Source: Larix kaempferi
Lineage: Eukaryota > Streptophyta > Pinopsida > Pinales > Pinaceae
Direction of reading: 5' to 3'
Assembly (NCBI GenBank): GCA_027924585.1
Contig: BSBM01000442.1
Span: forward strand, 4,898,001-4,962,000
DNA length: 64,000 nucleotides
Shown here: one piece after another, positions 11,736-23,261 of the stretch
Numbering within the stretch: the stretch's first letter is position 1
Layout of the letters: each line of letters begins with the position of its first letter
Position numbers and translations under genes: made by a program
The notes under the pieces: model-generated
Databases searched by the model: none
What the model saw: the letters and a program-made list of their open reading frames with translations, nothing else
What the model was told of the DNA's origin: nothing

Positions 11736-13070
11736 TGGAGACATTTGCTGAAGCCATTCCAAGCATGTTGGAAGGAGGATCCTTCACATGAATATGGATG
11801 TAAGCACTGGATGATGAGCATCAGGATGATGTTCTAGTTTCTCCTTTGTATGATCAGTTGGATCATTTAAATTTATGTATGTACACATCATGTTGGATGC
11901 TGGATGTGATCAGTTGGATCATTTACATTTATGTATGTACGCATCATGTTGGATGCTTGGACCATGTATCTGTATATGTATCAGGTATGATCAGGTAGAT
12001 CATGTATGTTGATGGATACATTGTGTGGATCATGTATCTATGTATGTATCAGGTAGATACTTGGTATGCATCAGGTGGATGCATTGTATGATCAGGATGA
12101 TCGTGGATGATGAGCTTCTCCAGATGACATGCATCGGGACGATGCAGTGATGACAATCAGGATGATCATGTGTACATCAGGATGATGTATGGTGAGTATC
12201 AGGATGATACTTTGTGGCCGTGGATCAGGTTGTGCAGATGAGCATGTCTAGGAGATCCTATAGGTCGAAGTTATGTACCCGTAACAGCCTGGGATTCTCT
12301 TTCGAGACATTGCTCTGGGAGGACATGTAATTTGTGCCCTGGGAGATCTTCAGGTTGGAGTTGTGTACCCATAACATCCTGAGATGCTCTTGCGAGGTTT
12401 TTTCCTATGGCATATAATTTGCTCCTGGGAGATCTGGACAAGATAAAAAAGGCCTCAGATGCTTCAGCCAGGTTTTTCCATGACCACATGTAATTTGCTC
12501 CTGGGAGATCTGGACAGGATGAAAAAGGCCTCAGATGCTTCAGCCAGGTTTTGTGGTGGACCACATGTAATGTGCTCCTGGGAGATCCGACAGGTAGAGC
12601 TGTGTGCTCGTAACAACTTGGGATGCTTCAGCCAGGTTTTGTGGTGAGATCATATGTAATGTGCTCCTGGGAGATCCGACAGGTAGAGTTGTGTGCTCAT
12701 AACAGCCTAGGATGCTTCAGCCAGGTTTTGTGATGGGTCACATGTAATGTGCTCCTGGGAGATTCGATAGGTAGAGCTGTGTGCTCGTAATAGCCTCGGA
12801 TGCTGCAGCCAGGTTTTGTGACGCACGTAATAAGTCCTAAGGATTCCACAGTATGGACAGTGATGATGAAGACCTGCAGGTGGTGATCCTACATCCAATA
12901 TGAAAAAGGAATGGATCTGTAGAACTTCCTATGATGAGTAGATTCAGAGATTGATTGAGATAGCAGCAGCAGTAACGATGATCATGACTCAATGACGATT
13001 ATCCAGTGACGATGATCCAAAGAAGATGACTTGTGCTAAGAGACCTGTGTCAAGAAATACCTTCCTAGTT
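11736..13070 (+). other. Element B 3' untranslated region with repeats
   Basis: About 1.3 kb between the RNase H stop and the polypurine tract, with no coding potential. The first part is rich in GATCAGG/ATGATG words with a near-duplicate of about 70 bp around 11855-11960. The second part is the minisatellite at 12248-12832. Element C has a different repeat here and D has lost the region. Confidence 0.75.
12248..12832 (+). repeat. Minisatellite in the element B 3' UTR, 7 units of 76-91 bp
   Basis: Seven imperfect units are anchored on CTGGGAGAT at 12248 (as CTAGGAGAT), 12339, 12425, 12501, 12578, 12667 and 12755. Each contains CCTGGGATGC, TTCAGCCAGGTTTTGTG and ACATGTAAT-type words. Units three and four are shorter because of an internal replacement (AAAAAGGCCTCAG). 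Confidence 0.9.
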
Positions 13071-13079
13071 AAGAGGGAG
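13071..13079 (+). other. Polypurine tract of element B
   Basis: AAGAGGGAG lies directly before the 3' LTR. It would prime plus-strand DNA synthesis. The same tract flanks the 3' LTR of C. Confidence 0.85.
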
Positions 13080-13765
13080 TGTTGATGTATATGTAACTTC
13101 GGAATGTATTTCATATATGTATATTGTACTCCTATAGAGATGGTATTATTCCTCTATATGGAAGTGGTTGTATTCCTATAGAGATGTTATTATTCCTCTA
13201 TACGGAAGTGTCGTCATTTATATTGTAAGTGTCGTAACTTATACTTGATGGGTTATTAGACCACCTTGTTGGGGTCGGCCCTGTATAAGTCATGTGGGTC
13301 AAAGGTTTATTAGACCACCCTATTGGGGGTCGACCATGTGGGTCAAAGGGTTATTAGACCACCCTAGTGGGGGTCGACCCAGTTAGCATTATGTTAAGTG
13401 GTTAAGTTGAGGCCGACCTAGTTGAGTAAAGGTCAAGTCAAGTTAGTGTATAAATAGAGAGTGTGTCTCTCTCATTTTACACATTCCATTCTCACTCACA
13501 CTTTGGAGAGTGGCGCACTTGTGGAGGAGGAGGCTCTGTTGCTAGGAGAAGAGTATCTCTTGTATTCTGGTTGTATCATTGCTCTATCTATCTCTGAAGA
13601 AGTTATTGGGGTTTTTCACCTTTATGGTTTTCCCCAAGTAAATTCTGTGTCTCTTGTGTGCTTGCATTATTGTGTCCATGATTGATATGCTGTAGATTTG
13701 CTGTACATGTTGTTCTCTCAGTTAAGATCCTAGATCAGATTGAAGTAAATTATGAAAATTTAACA
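13080..13765 (+). repeat. 3' LTR of element B
   Basis: A 686-bp LTR matching 6872-7557 end to end without length change, about 22 substitutions. It is followed by the second copy of the TSD, ATTGT. Confidence 0.96.
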
Positions 13766-16700
13766 ATTGTGAGTACTAAGGGACGAGCCCTAAGTGTTTT
13801 ATGGATCTTATAAAGTTTTGGTTCAAACTCTGTCTATAATTTGACTATGATAATATAATGTAGATGATAGCTGAGAGCAAACTCATTTCTATGAGGACAT
13901 GAAAGGTCTAGGTTATAATGTTTACAATTTTGTTTGAAGTGATAAGAAATTGATTTGCAGAAAAGAATAGTTTTCTTGTACTGCTTCTATGTCGATATTT
14001 TGGTTAGAGAAACCAATGTTGATTTCGGCTGAGAGCCGAGGATAACTTAATCATTGAATTTGCAAAAACTAGGTTAAAGTTAGAATGATGATGATAAAAC
14101 TTGGTTTCTGGTATTCGAACCCTACTAAATAAAATAGTTTGGTTTATAATAATAATAATAGAAACTCTTGTTTGTGCTCGAATTGTTCAAAATGATAGCT
14201 ATCGTGAAAGTGATAGTCAAACACTGAGGATGCATTTGATTTAGCACTCCTATAGGTTAACAATTTTTAGTGTAGACTGTAAATAGTTGAAAGTTTTTGT
14301 GTTGCAACTTCGGTTTGCAGAATGATAATGTTTTTGTTTGATGATGAAGAACAATGCTAAGTTTTAATTCATGAATATTATAGTTAATAAATATAATAAC
14401 ACTTTGGTTTGTGCTTGACTTGAATAGATAGCTATTGTACCTGCGAAAGTTGAAACGTAGTAATGTTTTGGTTTTGGAAAATCCGATGAAAAAGAATTGA
14501 TGTTTAAATTTCTAAATGTTCAGCCATTAACTGGTTCTAAGATAACTCTAGGTTTTCTAAAACAAACCTGCAGGTGCATGCAAACTCTAAAAGTGTCGAA
14601 GTCAATCTTGTGAATTTCTGAATGATAAATGTTTTGATTAAGTCCAATACTAAAAGCATTTAAAAATCTGTGATGAAGGTGTTGCTTATAAAAAATTAGA
14701 CAAAATAAAAATAAAAACCTAGAATGATGTTATTCTGTAAAAAGAATTTGAGATGTAGTGCATATATCTGAAAGATGAGAAAACATTTCTGAGTTTGTTT
14801 TTCAGTTATTAAAATTCATGACAGTTTTTAATGTATTAAATGTTCTAAAGCAAAACCCTAGGTTTGCTTGCAGAGATAAAATGTTGACTTATTTTCTATA
14901 TAATAGATAATACTATAATGCCTAAATACGAAATGTTGAGAATACATTCTAATTCTAAACATATAGTTTGTATTACAGAAAATAACTAGTGAGGAAAGTT
15001 AGAGATATACAAAAACATTAATCTATTCATTCATTTGTAATCTTGTCTATCGAATCATTTATCTTAAATCTTCCTTTTCTGTACTAGAGTACGATGCAGA
15101 AAACAACATGAGGAAAACTGCAGAGAAGATATTTAATCAATCAATGCAGAAATTCATTTAACTGAAAATAACAAACAGAACAGTAGAACCTAATGAATGT
15201 AGGAGAAACAAACAACCCAAGGAGTCTTTTCCAGCCAACCTATTCCTGAAGACAGCCAGATTACTTGCCTTAGGACCCCCGAGCCTGTTCACTGAACCAC
15301 TAGGAAGAAGAATTTGTAGAAGCTTTAGGTCAATCCACTTGCAGCAGCAAAGTAGTTCATCCAGTCATATAGACTTAGTAATCAAAGAGACCTACACTAG
15401 CACCTCTAGTTATTTCCTCAGAATATTTCAGCCTCCTCACAATACACTTCCACATAGCCTTCCTATTCGAATCTCTCAGTGATCACCTGATACATTTGAG
15501 GAATTATTTCTGCAGAAAATAATGTAGAGCTGCCTACCCAATTCGAATTGCCTTACGTAGGCTACCTAGGCCTTCTAGTGGTTAACCTGGTCATTAATGA
15601 GCCATCAGCTCTCTTCCACCCACCTGGGGGATAATGCCACAAATTTAGGGGTAGTTGTCCCATAACCAACAGCTAGTGGTGGAGTGCAAATGCTGACATC
15701 TGTCCCATGCCTTCTAATAGCTTCCATTCCTCCTAGTGGGTCAGTGAACACTCATTTAACAGTTCCCTTAGGTGTTTGTCTCATGTTTTAATTTATTAAA
15801 TTATAATAATCAGTCATTACAATCATCCTTGACCAATATTTGGTCATAATTACAAAACTTTGTAATTATAATTTAATATAATGTTTTTGCAATAAAATAA
15901 ATAGTCTCAAAATTTGGGTAGGTGACAAGCTCAGTGGAGGGCGCATGAGGAGCTAATTGGAGTCAGAATAGGCAGTCTAGTCTCACTGGAGGTCCATCGG
16001 AGTGATAGCAGCAGTTAGGAGTCAGTCTAGCCTTAAATCAAGGAAAGAAAACTAACTAACTGAAGTGAACTGGAGTGATAGGTGAGAAAAGGCACCCTTC
16101 TCAAGTGGAAGGTGAGAAGTGGGCACCTCCCTAGCTAGGAGGGCTAAAACTGAATGGAAATAAGCTCCTGGGTGCTGGAATACTAGGGACTAGGTGTTGG
16201 AGGCATCAAACTGGTGACTGGGATGCATGCATGCATGCAAAGTACATAACTGAATGATGAGATATCCTAACAAATGGCCCCAGTACTTTGTGCATATAAC
16301 TCATATTTGGTCCTGTTTCTGAAATATTTGATTCTGCACACATTCCCATACATTTTTCAGAACCTAAACATCCCAAATTCATAACCCAGAAGGAATCTAC
16401 TTATGCCCTAAACTAGTCTTTTCCACTAGTTCTCTTAACTAGTCTTTGTCGGTGAAAATGTTTTGTTGTAAGTTTTAATTTTTGAGATAATATCAGGTGA
16501 TCTTTGGTTAGGGCTATTAAAGTCAGTTCCATTGACTCAATGGAATATAAGATATGGGACTTTGGGGCCTGATGAGCAGCCCTAGTTCCCACCACCCGCT
16601 CAATGGTAAAAAGCACAGTCCTCAGAGGTCGGTCCCATACATTTTTTATGGGAATTTTCCACCTAAAATTTGTGTGCCTATCGTACAAAACTATGCAATG

Positions 16701-16812
16701 AGACTCTCAATAGACTTGTCAATACCCCGAGGTCCGGATAGTGATATAGGGTCTCCACGCCTCGACAATCGGGTCAAGAAGTAGATTTCCTCCACATCGA
16801 AAGTAAGGATTT
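13766..16812. other. Anonymous sequence between elements B and G
   Basis: No gene recognised. From 13770 to about 15060 it is AT-rich with loosely recurring words such as GGTTTGTGCT and AATGATGATGATAA. From about 15090 to 16260 it is less AT-rich with many CACTAGG/GGAGTGA words and a short GCATGCATGCATGC run near 16227. Open frames near 16413-16784 are under 95 codons on both strands and carry no motif. Confidence 0.55.
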
Positions 16813-19227
16813 TGTCACATCCATGATCCCCTCAGTGCCCTTCAGAGGCGATGAGAGACAACCCGATACTTTTTTTTTCAACAATTCTGTCTGTTTTTAC
16901 ATGCAGTCGAAATGGCCTCCAATCCACAATCCGCAGTCAAAATTCAGAATTCATATTTCCAACTTTACCTTCCAAAGAAATCGCGCTCCCAACTTACGCA
17001 ATCCACAATGCAGAAGTCGGAAGCCGGAATTCAACTTCATAGCCACGAAAATTACTTGTTTGACTTTTGCAATTCGCAACCCACATGAGGAACTCAGAAT
17101 TCAGAACCTCAAATCATCGTCTCGTAAAATTTACTCCTCTAAAATCTGCAATCCACGACCCGCGTTATGGAAGTCGAGAATCAGACACCTCATTTCGTAA
17201 CCCGGGAAACACCACCTTCTAACTTCCGCAATCTACAATCTGCATTGCAGATGTAGAAAGTCGGAAATCCATCGCGCCAACTCTATGGAAATCACCCTTT
17301 CGACTTCCGCAATCTGCAATCTGCCTTGCGGACTCAAAAATTCAGAAGTATAACCACGCAACTCTAAAGTTCGGTCCCCAACCTCCGCAATCTGCAATCC
17401 TCATTGTGGATTTGAAAAGTCAGGACCACATACCCTTGCACCTGCAAACTTCTTAGGTTGATAGCTTCTTCATCCTTAGACCAAGATGGACAAATCTAGT
17501 ACCATTGGAAAGATCTTGGAGATATCAATACAATGGTGTGATCCCCTACCACATCTGAGTACTCTGACTTGTCCTTTTTTCCAACTGAAGCATAGCTCAA
17601 ACTCCCTCAATGCTTCTTTACCCTTCTACAAGGAGCTCTGCTTGCCCTCTACCATGGCTTCTCCCTTCACTCAAACTAGAGAGGGTCATGAAACAAAACA
17701 GGGGATATCTAATTCCTTCCCCAAGTACAGGTGATGCCATGCAGTCCATCTAAAAGTGTATGCAATACATAGCAAAACACATATACTTAAACTAAATATA
17801 ATCAATGCATCTACAACATGCAAGGTTAGTAGCATAATAAGCTCAATCAAATGGTGAAACAATTACTCATGCATCATGCCTCATACTCAAGCCTATACAT
17901 AGTTTCCTTATTGATCAATTTCATGTAATCTTTCATTCAAATATCTTGAACATAACAAGTAGCCATAACATAGGGAATTATCATCATTTAACACCACAAG
18001 GATCGCCACTTATATTTAAACTAAAGTTGTCCAAGCAACTAGCTATGAAAGCAACGTTCCACCCAACCATAGGTCTCTGTCCAACCTATACTCTTTCAGC
18101 TGATAGAACACCCCCAAAATGGGCTGTGTATCCACTAAGGATGGCTAAATTGGTTCTCTTCACAGTCAAGGCTTCACATTAATGATATTAAACCAACATA
18201 TAGTTGGGTTTATCAAGCATGCAAGGGAAAACAGGGAGGATGATGCTAATCCAGTGAGCTCAACCATAGAGATACAAGAATCTCAAACTACTCAGCAAAC
18301 ATGGCACCCACAATAGCTACCTCACTCAACACAAGGAAGGACCCCTTCTCTGTTGCACAGTCCCTCAGGGACCCTACCCTCTAGTGCTCTTTAGGGTGGG
18401 CATAGAAAGGTCCGAACTGCTTCTTTCATGAGACTATATCCTTCACTGGGTTTATCAAGCAAATCCAATCTCTGTCTTGCCTTCTTCTCAGTTATTCTAG
18501 CTGGGATCTTCTTAGGTTTGCAGCTGAATCTATGTCCCGCAACTCGGTTCTTCTACTATCATATCAAGGTCTTTTCACAGGTTTACTAAGATTCTCACTC
18601 TTTGGAATTTTCCCCAGGGTTTGGTCCATGGATTTCCCAATTGATTATACTTCCCACACAGGGTTCCATGTTCATTCTCGACTCTGCAATTTGTGACTTA
18701 CACAGAGTCGCGATTTTTCTTCCTCTTTTTTCCAAAAGTCCCAACATCTTCCTCCCTCTGGGTTTTTATTGAGGGTTTCCCCCCTTTGATTTTCCTTTCC
18801 ACCTCCAGTTTCTTGAGCGTTTTGGCATTCCTTTGTCAACGTGGATTTTCCATAATCATGGATCTTCCTCTTCCTTTGCTACAGGGATGTGTACACATGA
18901 AACTGATTCTTGTTGTTCCATGATCCTAAAGCCCCCTCACCTCTCCCTAGTGGATACACATGTCCCCCTCTTGTTGGTTGCTTCCATATCCAGTTTTTTT
19001 TGTATTTTTATTGCATTATATTTATTTATTTGCAGCATTCTTACAATTTCCATGGCTTAATGGCACATGGCTAATAAAATATCAAATAGTTTCCTTTTAA
19101 ATAAAATCTGAGCATTCACTAACAGGGCCTTGTCCTTGATCTCCATGCTAGGGAAAACATACATTGCATGTATACATTATTTATACTAAAAGCCAAAATA
19201 CCCTAAGGGTCAAAATGGGGTATTACA
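16813..19227 (-). repeat. 3' LTR of element G
   Basis: 2,415 bp, TGTCACATCC to GGTATTACA on the plus strand. It matches 30620-33029 collinearly along its length. It holds a 7-unit, roughly 80-bp minisatellite at 16917-17420. Confidence 0.92.
16917..17420. repeat. Minisatellite inside the element G LTR, 7 units of about 80 bp
   Basis: Units anchored on CTTCCGCAATCTGCAATC-like words begin near 16917, 16991, 17062, 17141, 17221, 17302 and 17381. They recur in the other LTR at about 30724-31240, so the array existed before insertion. Confidence 0.85.
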
Positions 19228-19962
19228 ATCCCCTCCCCCTTAGAATAGAACCATCATAGATGTTCTCAAAAGTGAACAAAAATGGGAATGCCTCTCTCAT
19301 GGAATCCTCTAGTTCCCATGTAGCCTCCTCGGGACTAAGGTGCTTCCATTGCACCTTTACTTGTTTGATGTCTTGGTTCTGGAGTAATGTGACCTTCCTG
19401 TTGAGGATGCGCATAGGCTCCACTTGGAACTCTCCCTCTGGTTCCACCTGTATAAAATTCCAATCAATCATGTGATTAGGATCATGTACATACTTCTTAA
19501 GAAAAGAAACATGGAAAACATTATTAACTCGCATGTTAGCAGGCAATGCAGTTCCATATACAATTGTTCCCATCCTATCAAGAACTTCAAATGGCCCACA
19601 ATATCTTGGTGCCATCTTGGCACAACTCCCCAACTTTAGGTAACTTTTCCTTGGTTTCACCCTCAAGTAAACATTATCCCCAATCTTAAATTCCTTATGC
19701 ACTCTTTTCAAATCTGCATAACTCTTCTACATGTCATGAGATGACTTCAAATTCTTCCTGATTTTAACAATTTCCTTGACCATCTCTGGCCCAAGCGCTA
19801 CCCTATTCACTGGACTATCCCAATTCACTGGAGTCCTGCATCCTTTGCCATATAATACTTCAAAATGACTCATCCCTAATGATGCATGAGGTCAATTATT
19901 GTATGAAAATTCTACTAACTGTAGGTATTCCTCCCACTTGGGTGGTTTATCCATCACATACA
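19223..19962 (-). pseudogene. pol: Element G integrase C-terminus with chromodomain
   Basis: This is the downstream half of gypsy integrase, cut off by element C. It starts at the C junction with YVMDKPPKWEEYLQ, then after frame damage runs open from 19711 to 19223: KEFKIGDNVYLRVKPRKS, CGPFEVLDRMGTIVYGTALP, NNVFHVSFLKKYVHD and a chromodomain-like end (VKVQWKHLSPEEATWELED). In chromoviruses this tail steers insertion toward marked chromatin. A stop lies near 19725. The other half of the gene is at 26432 onward. Confidence 0.88.
19228..19244 (-). other. Polypurine tract of element G
   Basis: On the minus strand this reads CTAAGGGGGAGGGGATT, directly before the LTR that begins TGTAATACC. Confidence 0.85.
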
Positions 19963-20640
19963 TGTTAGTTTTTCAACATTTAATTCAATATGATCTAGGA
20001 TCTTAACTGAGAGATCAACATGTATGGCTTATCAAACACAAGAGACAAGAGACACAAAGCATTTCATTGGGGAAAACCAAGAAGGTGAAAAACCCCGCAA
20101 CTTCCTCAGAGATAGAATGAGCACCAATACAAAGATCAAACCCCAAAACAAGAGATAGTCTCCTAGAAGATTCTCCTCCTCCACTTGTGCGCACTCCTCC
20201 TCTCTCTCACTAATGCGAAGTGAGTGAGTGTGTGAATAATTAAATAGAGAGGTGCTCCTTTCTATTTATACTTTACCGTTACTTTCCTTTTACTCTAACT
20301 GGGCGACCTCCCTTAGGAGAGTCTAATAACCCATTACCACTTGTCACTGGACCGACCACACTAGGGTGGTCTAATAACCCTTTAACCCACACTAGGCCGA
20401 ACCCACTAGGGTGGTCTAATAACCCTTTAACCCATACTTGGTCAACCCCTTTAAGGTGGTCTAATAACCCATCAAATATAAGTTACGCCACTTACAATGT
20501 AACTTGCGACACTTGCAAATACAAATGACGACACTTCCAATCAGAGGAATAATACATCTCTGTTGGGGATACAATAAAGTACAAATGTAATACATACAAT
20601 ATACAAGTGAATATCTTCCGAAGTTACAAATACATCAACA
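19963..20640 (-). repeat. 3' LTR of element C
   Basis: 678 bp, TGTTAGTTTT to ATCAACA on the plus strand. It has four GGTGGTCTAATAACCC-type modules and a TATA box (plus TATTTATA at 20273-20280). Confidence 0.95.
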
Positions 20641-20650
20641 CTCCCTCTTA
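20641..20650 (-). other. Polypurine tract of element C
   Basis: The minus strand reads TAAGAGGGAG next to the 3' LTR, the same tract as in element B. Confidence 0.85.
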
Positions 20651-21584
20651 ACTAGGAAGGTATTCTCTTGACACAGGTCATCAATACATATAGGCACAAG
20701 TCTTCAATACTGGAGCTGGATCATCGTCACTAGATCACTGGAGTATCTTCATCACTGCTATTGTACTTGTCATCTCGATCACTGGTGCTATCTCTCAATT
20801 CTTCTCATCATAGGAAGTTCTATAGAGCCAACCCTTTTTCATGCAGGATGTAGGCCTAGCCTCCCATAGGTCCTCATCATCTCTGCGAGCAGGCCATCAT
20901 GTGGAATTCTCAGGGCTGATTATGTGCATCAACAAAACCTCGAAAGAGCATCCCAGGACTAATTACAAGCTTACTACTCAACCTATTTGATCTCCTAGGA
21001 ATTTTACATGTGACCTCCACAAAACCTTAAAAGAGTGTATTGCGACCTCCAAGATCTCTAAAGAGCATCCCAAGACTTTTACGTACCTAGCACAACCTGT
21101 CCAGATCTCCAGGGATGATTACATGCTTCTGCACAACCTGTCCAGGGCCACAGAGTATCATCTTGATACTCATGATCACACTGATCATCTTCGCATGGAG
21201 CATCATCCTGATGCTCATGATCATACTGATCATCATCATCCAGTGCATCATCCTGATGCACATCATCATCAAATGATCATCCTGATCATCATCATAGGAT
21301 CATCCTGATGCATATCATCACACATGATAATCCTGATCATCATCATAGCATCATCCTAATGCATATCATCATCACATGATCATCCTGATCATCATCATAG
21401 CATCATCCTAATGCATATCATCACACATGATCATCCTGATCATCATCATACAGAACACCATCTAGAGCATCATCCTGATGTTCATCACACAACACTTACA
21501 CCCACATCCATGGGAAGGATCGTCCTACCACCATGCTTGGAATGGCTCCTGCAAATGTGTCCCATCATTTCCTCCTCGAAGTAT
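20651..21584 (-). other. Element C 3' untranslated region
   Basis: No gene. It contains a degraded ATCTCCTAGGA/AGAGCATCCCAGGAC repeat related to the B minisatellite (about 20890-21130) and a GATCATC-rich array (about 21160-21500). Open frames here on both strands are low-complexity artefacts of the ATC/ATG repeat. Confidence 0.75.
21273..21452. repeat. ATGATCATCCTGATCATC minisatellite, 4 units of about 52 bp
   Basis: Units start at 21273, 21324, 21376 and 21427, each with ATGATCATCCTGATCATCAT followed by a CATCCTAATGCATATCATCA segment. More diverged units precede them from about 21160. Confidence 0.88.
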
Positions 21585-22413
21585 CTTCTATCTGAAGAAC
21601 ACCAAGCCTCTCTCTGAAGTACTCGAACTTCACTCTGGCTAGTGGTTTGGTCAACACATCTTCAATCTGCTCATTCGTCACAACATACTAGAGCTTCACT
21701 TCTCCTCTCTACACCATATCCCCAATATAGTGATAATTGATCTCGAGGTGCTTCGACTTGTCATGGAACACTGGGTTCTCAGAAAACTTCACACAACTCT
21801 AGTTGTCACAGAAGATACAAGTAGCATCCAACTGGAGATCAAACAAATCAGACAGTAGCTTCCTTATCCATATTGCCTGACAACTAGTCGAACAAGCTGC
21901 GACATACTCTGCTTCGGCTGTACTCAGAGCTACACAGGATTGCTTCCTGTTAAACCAAGAGATCACACCTGATCCCATACTCAAGTAGCACCGCGAAGTG
22001 CTCTTCCTATCTGCAGCACTGCCTGCCTAATCTGAATCAACATAACCTTCCAGGTTAAACTTTTGATTCACATCATACTTGAGCCCATAATCAACCGTAC
22101 CCTTCAGGTACCTCAGAATATGCTTTAGAGCAATTAGGTGAACATGTCTAGGATCCGTCGAGAACTGGATAAAGGTGTTCACTGCAAAGCAAATATATGG
22201 TCTTGCGTTCATCAGGTACATCAAGGACCCAATCATCTGACGATACATCATGGCATCAACCAAATCTGATGAAGCATCACTCAATAGCTTCAGGTTCCAT
22301 GCCATAGGTGTGGCCATGGCATTGCAGTCCATCATCCCAAACCGCTTCAGGATCTCTACTACATACTTCCCTTGTCCAAGGAAGATTCCATCTGCACTCT
22401 GCCACACCTCCAT
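21585..22413 (-). pseudogene. Element C RT C-terminus and RNase H
   Basis: The frame 22413-22027 carries MEVWQSADGIFLGQGKY, DCNAMATPMAWNLKLL, MYRQMIGSLMYLMNARPYICFAV and LEGYVDSD. The frame 21984-21799 carries SMGSGVISWFNRKQSC, AEAEYVAAC and CIFCDN. Homology continues with a stop in place of the Gln after CDN and further damage to about 21585 (VLTKPLARVKFEYFRERL-type end). Unlike B and D, the linker codon is Glu (NLEGYVD), not TAG. Confidence 0.82.
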
Positions 22414-22422
22414 ACCTAGAAA

Positions 22423-23261
22423 TTAATGCATCATACCCAAGTCCTTCATCTCGAACTCAAAAGCAAGCTTCCTCTTCATGTCAGCAATCAACCTATCCTT
22501 ACCTGTCACAAACAGGTCATCCACATACAGTAGGAGTATCACTGAATTTCCTTCCTCAACCTTGTAGTAAAGGTTGGAATCCACTTTACTCTTGGTAAAG
22601 CCCAAACTGGTCAGGAAGTTGTCTATCCTGTCGTACCATGTCCTAGGTGCTTGTTTCAAGCCATACATGGCTTTCTTTAACTTGCACACATATGAATCCC
22701 TGTCATGTGTCTCAAAACTGAGTGGTTGCTCCACATACACTTCCTCTTCGACTACACCATTCAAGAAAGTTGTCTTAACATCCATTTGGTGTATCTTCCA
22801 CTTCATCACTGCAGCCAGAGCAAGTACTGTTCTGATGGAAGTGTATCTGGTTACATGTGTAAAAGTTTCTTCATAATCTATCCCTTCTTTCTGGGAGAAG
22901 CCACGAGCCACAAACCTTGCCTTGTATTTCTCTTATGCTACCATCTACAACATGATTGATCTTGTAGATCAACTTCGAAGTCACAACAGACTTCCCTTTT
23001 GGTCTTGGGACCACATCCCAAACAACATTCTTCATGATCGACTGGTATTCTTCGATCATGGCATCCTTCTATTACTATATCCTCGATCCTTAGAACTTCA
23101 TAATCTTCAATATCTTCAATAGGTAGATTTCGTCGCTGGAACAAATGTCGTTGTCCTTCTTTTGTAGGTGATCGTACATGATCTTTCCTACAAGTCAAAT
23201 TCAATTGCATGATTAGAAACAGCTCATAGATTTCAGAACAAATTCTTACACATAAAGACAT
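22423..23261 (-). pseudogene. Element C reverse transcriptase, best preserved of the B family
   Basis: The frame 22911-22423 is open for 162 codons and covers ARGFSQKEGIDYEE, MDVKTTFLNG, CKLKKAMYGLKQAPRTWY, KVDSNLYYKVEEGN, the catalytic LLLYVDDLFVTG and FEMKDLGMMH. It ends at a TAA where a Tyr codon is expected. The upstream linker (23261-22871) is split over two frames around MIEEYQSIMKNVVWDVVPRPKGKSV by a small frameshift. Motif content is complete, but the breaks on both sides make this copy inactive. Confidence 0.88.

Larger units (their letters stand above)
6872..13765 (+). mobile_element. Element B: structurally complete, coding-defective Ty1/copia element
   Basis: This is a 6,894-bp element with two 686-bp LTRs (both starting TGTTGATG and ending TTAACA), a PBS beside the 5' LTR, a polypurine tract beside the 3' LTR and a perfect 5-bp TSD, ATTGT, at 6867-6871 and 13766-13770. 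I count about 22 differences between its LTRs (about 3%), so it is fairly young. The internal region has recognisable integrase, RT and RNase H remnants but no open gag, and RT has deletions shared with elements D and E. It could move only with proteins supplied by another element. Confidence 0.95.

Noticed and set aside
16227-16240. GCATGCATGCATGC run as a regulatory (RY/Sph-type) element
   Set aside because: Simple tetranucleotide repeat with no gene nearby.
21087-21308. Met/His/Asp-rich frames (MMMMCIRMMHW, DHTDHHHP) that look like metal-binding peptides
   Set aside because: They are translations of the GATCATC repeat in the element C 3' UTR in several frames.
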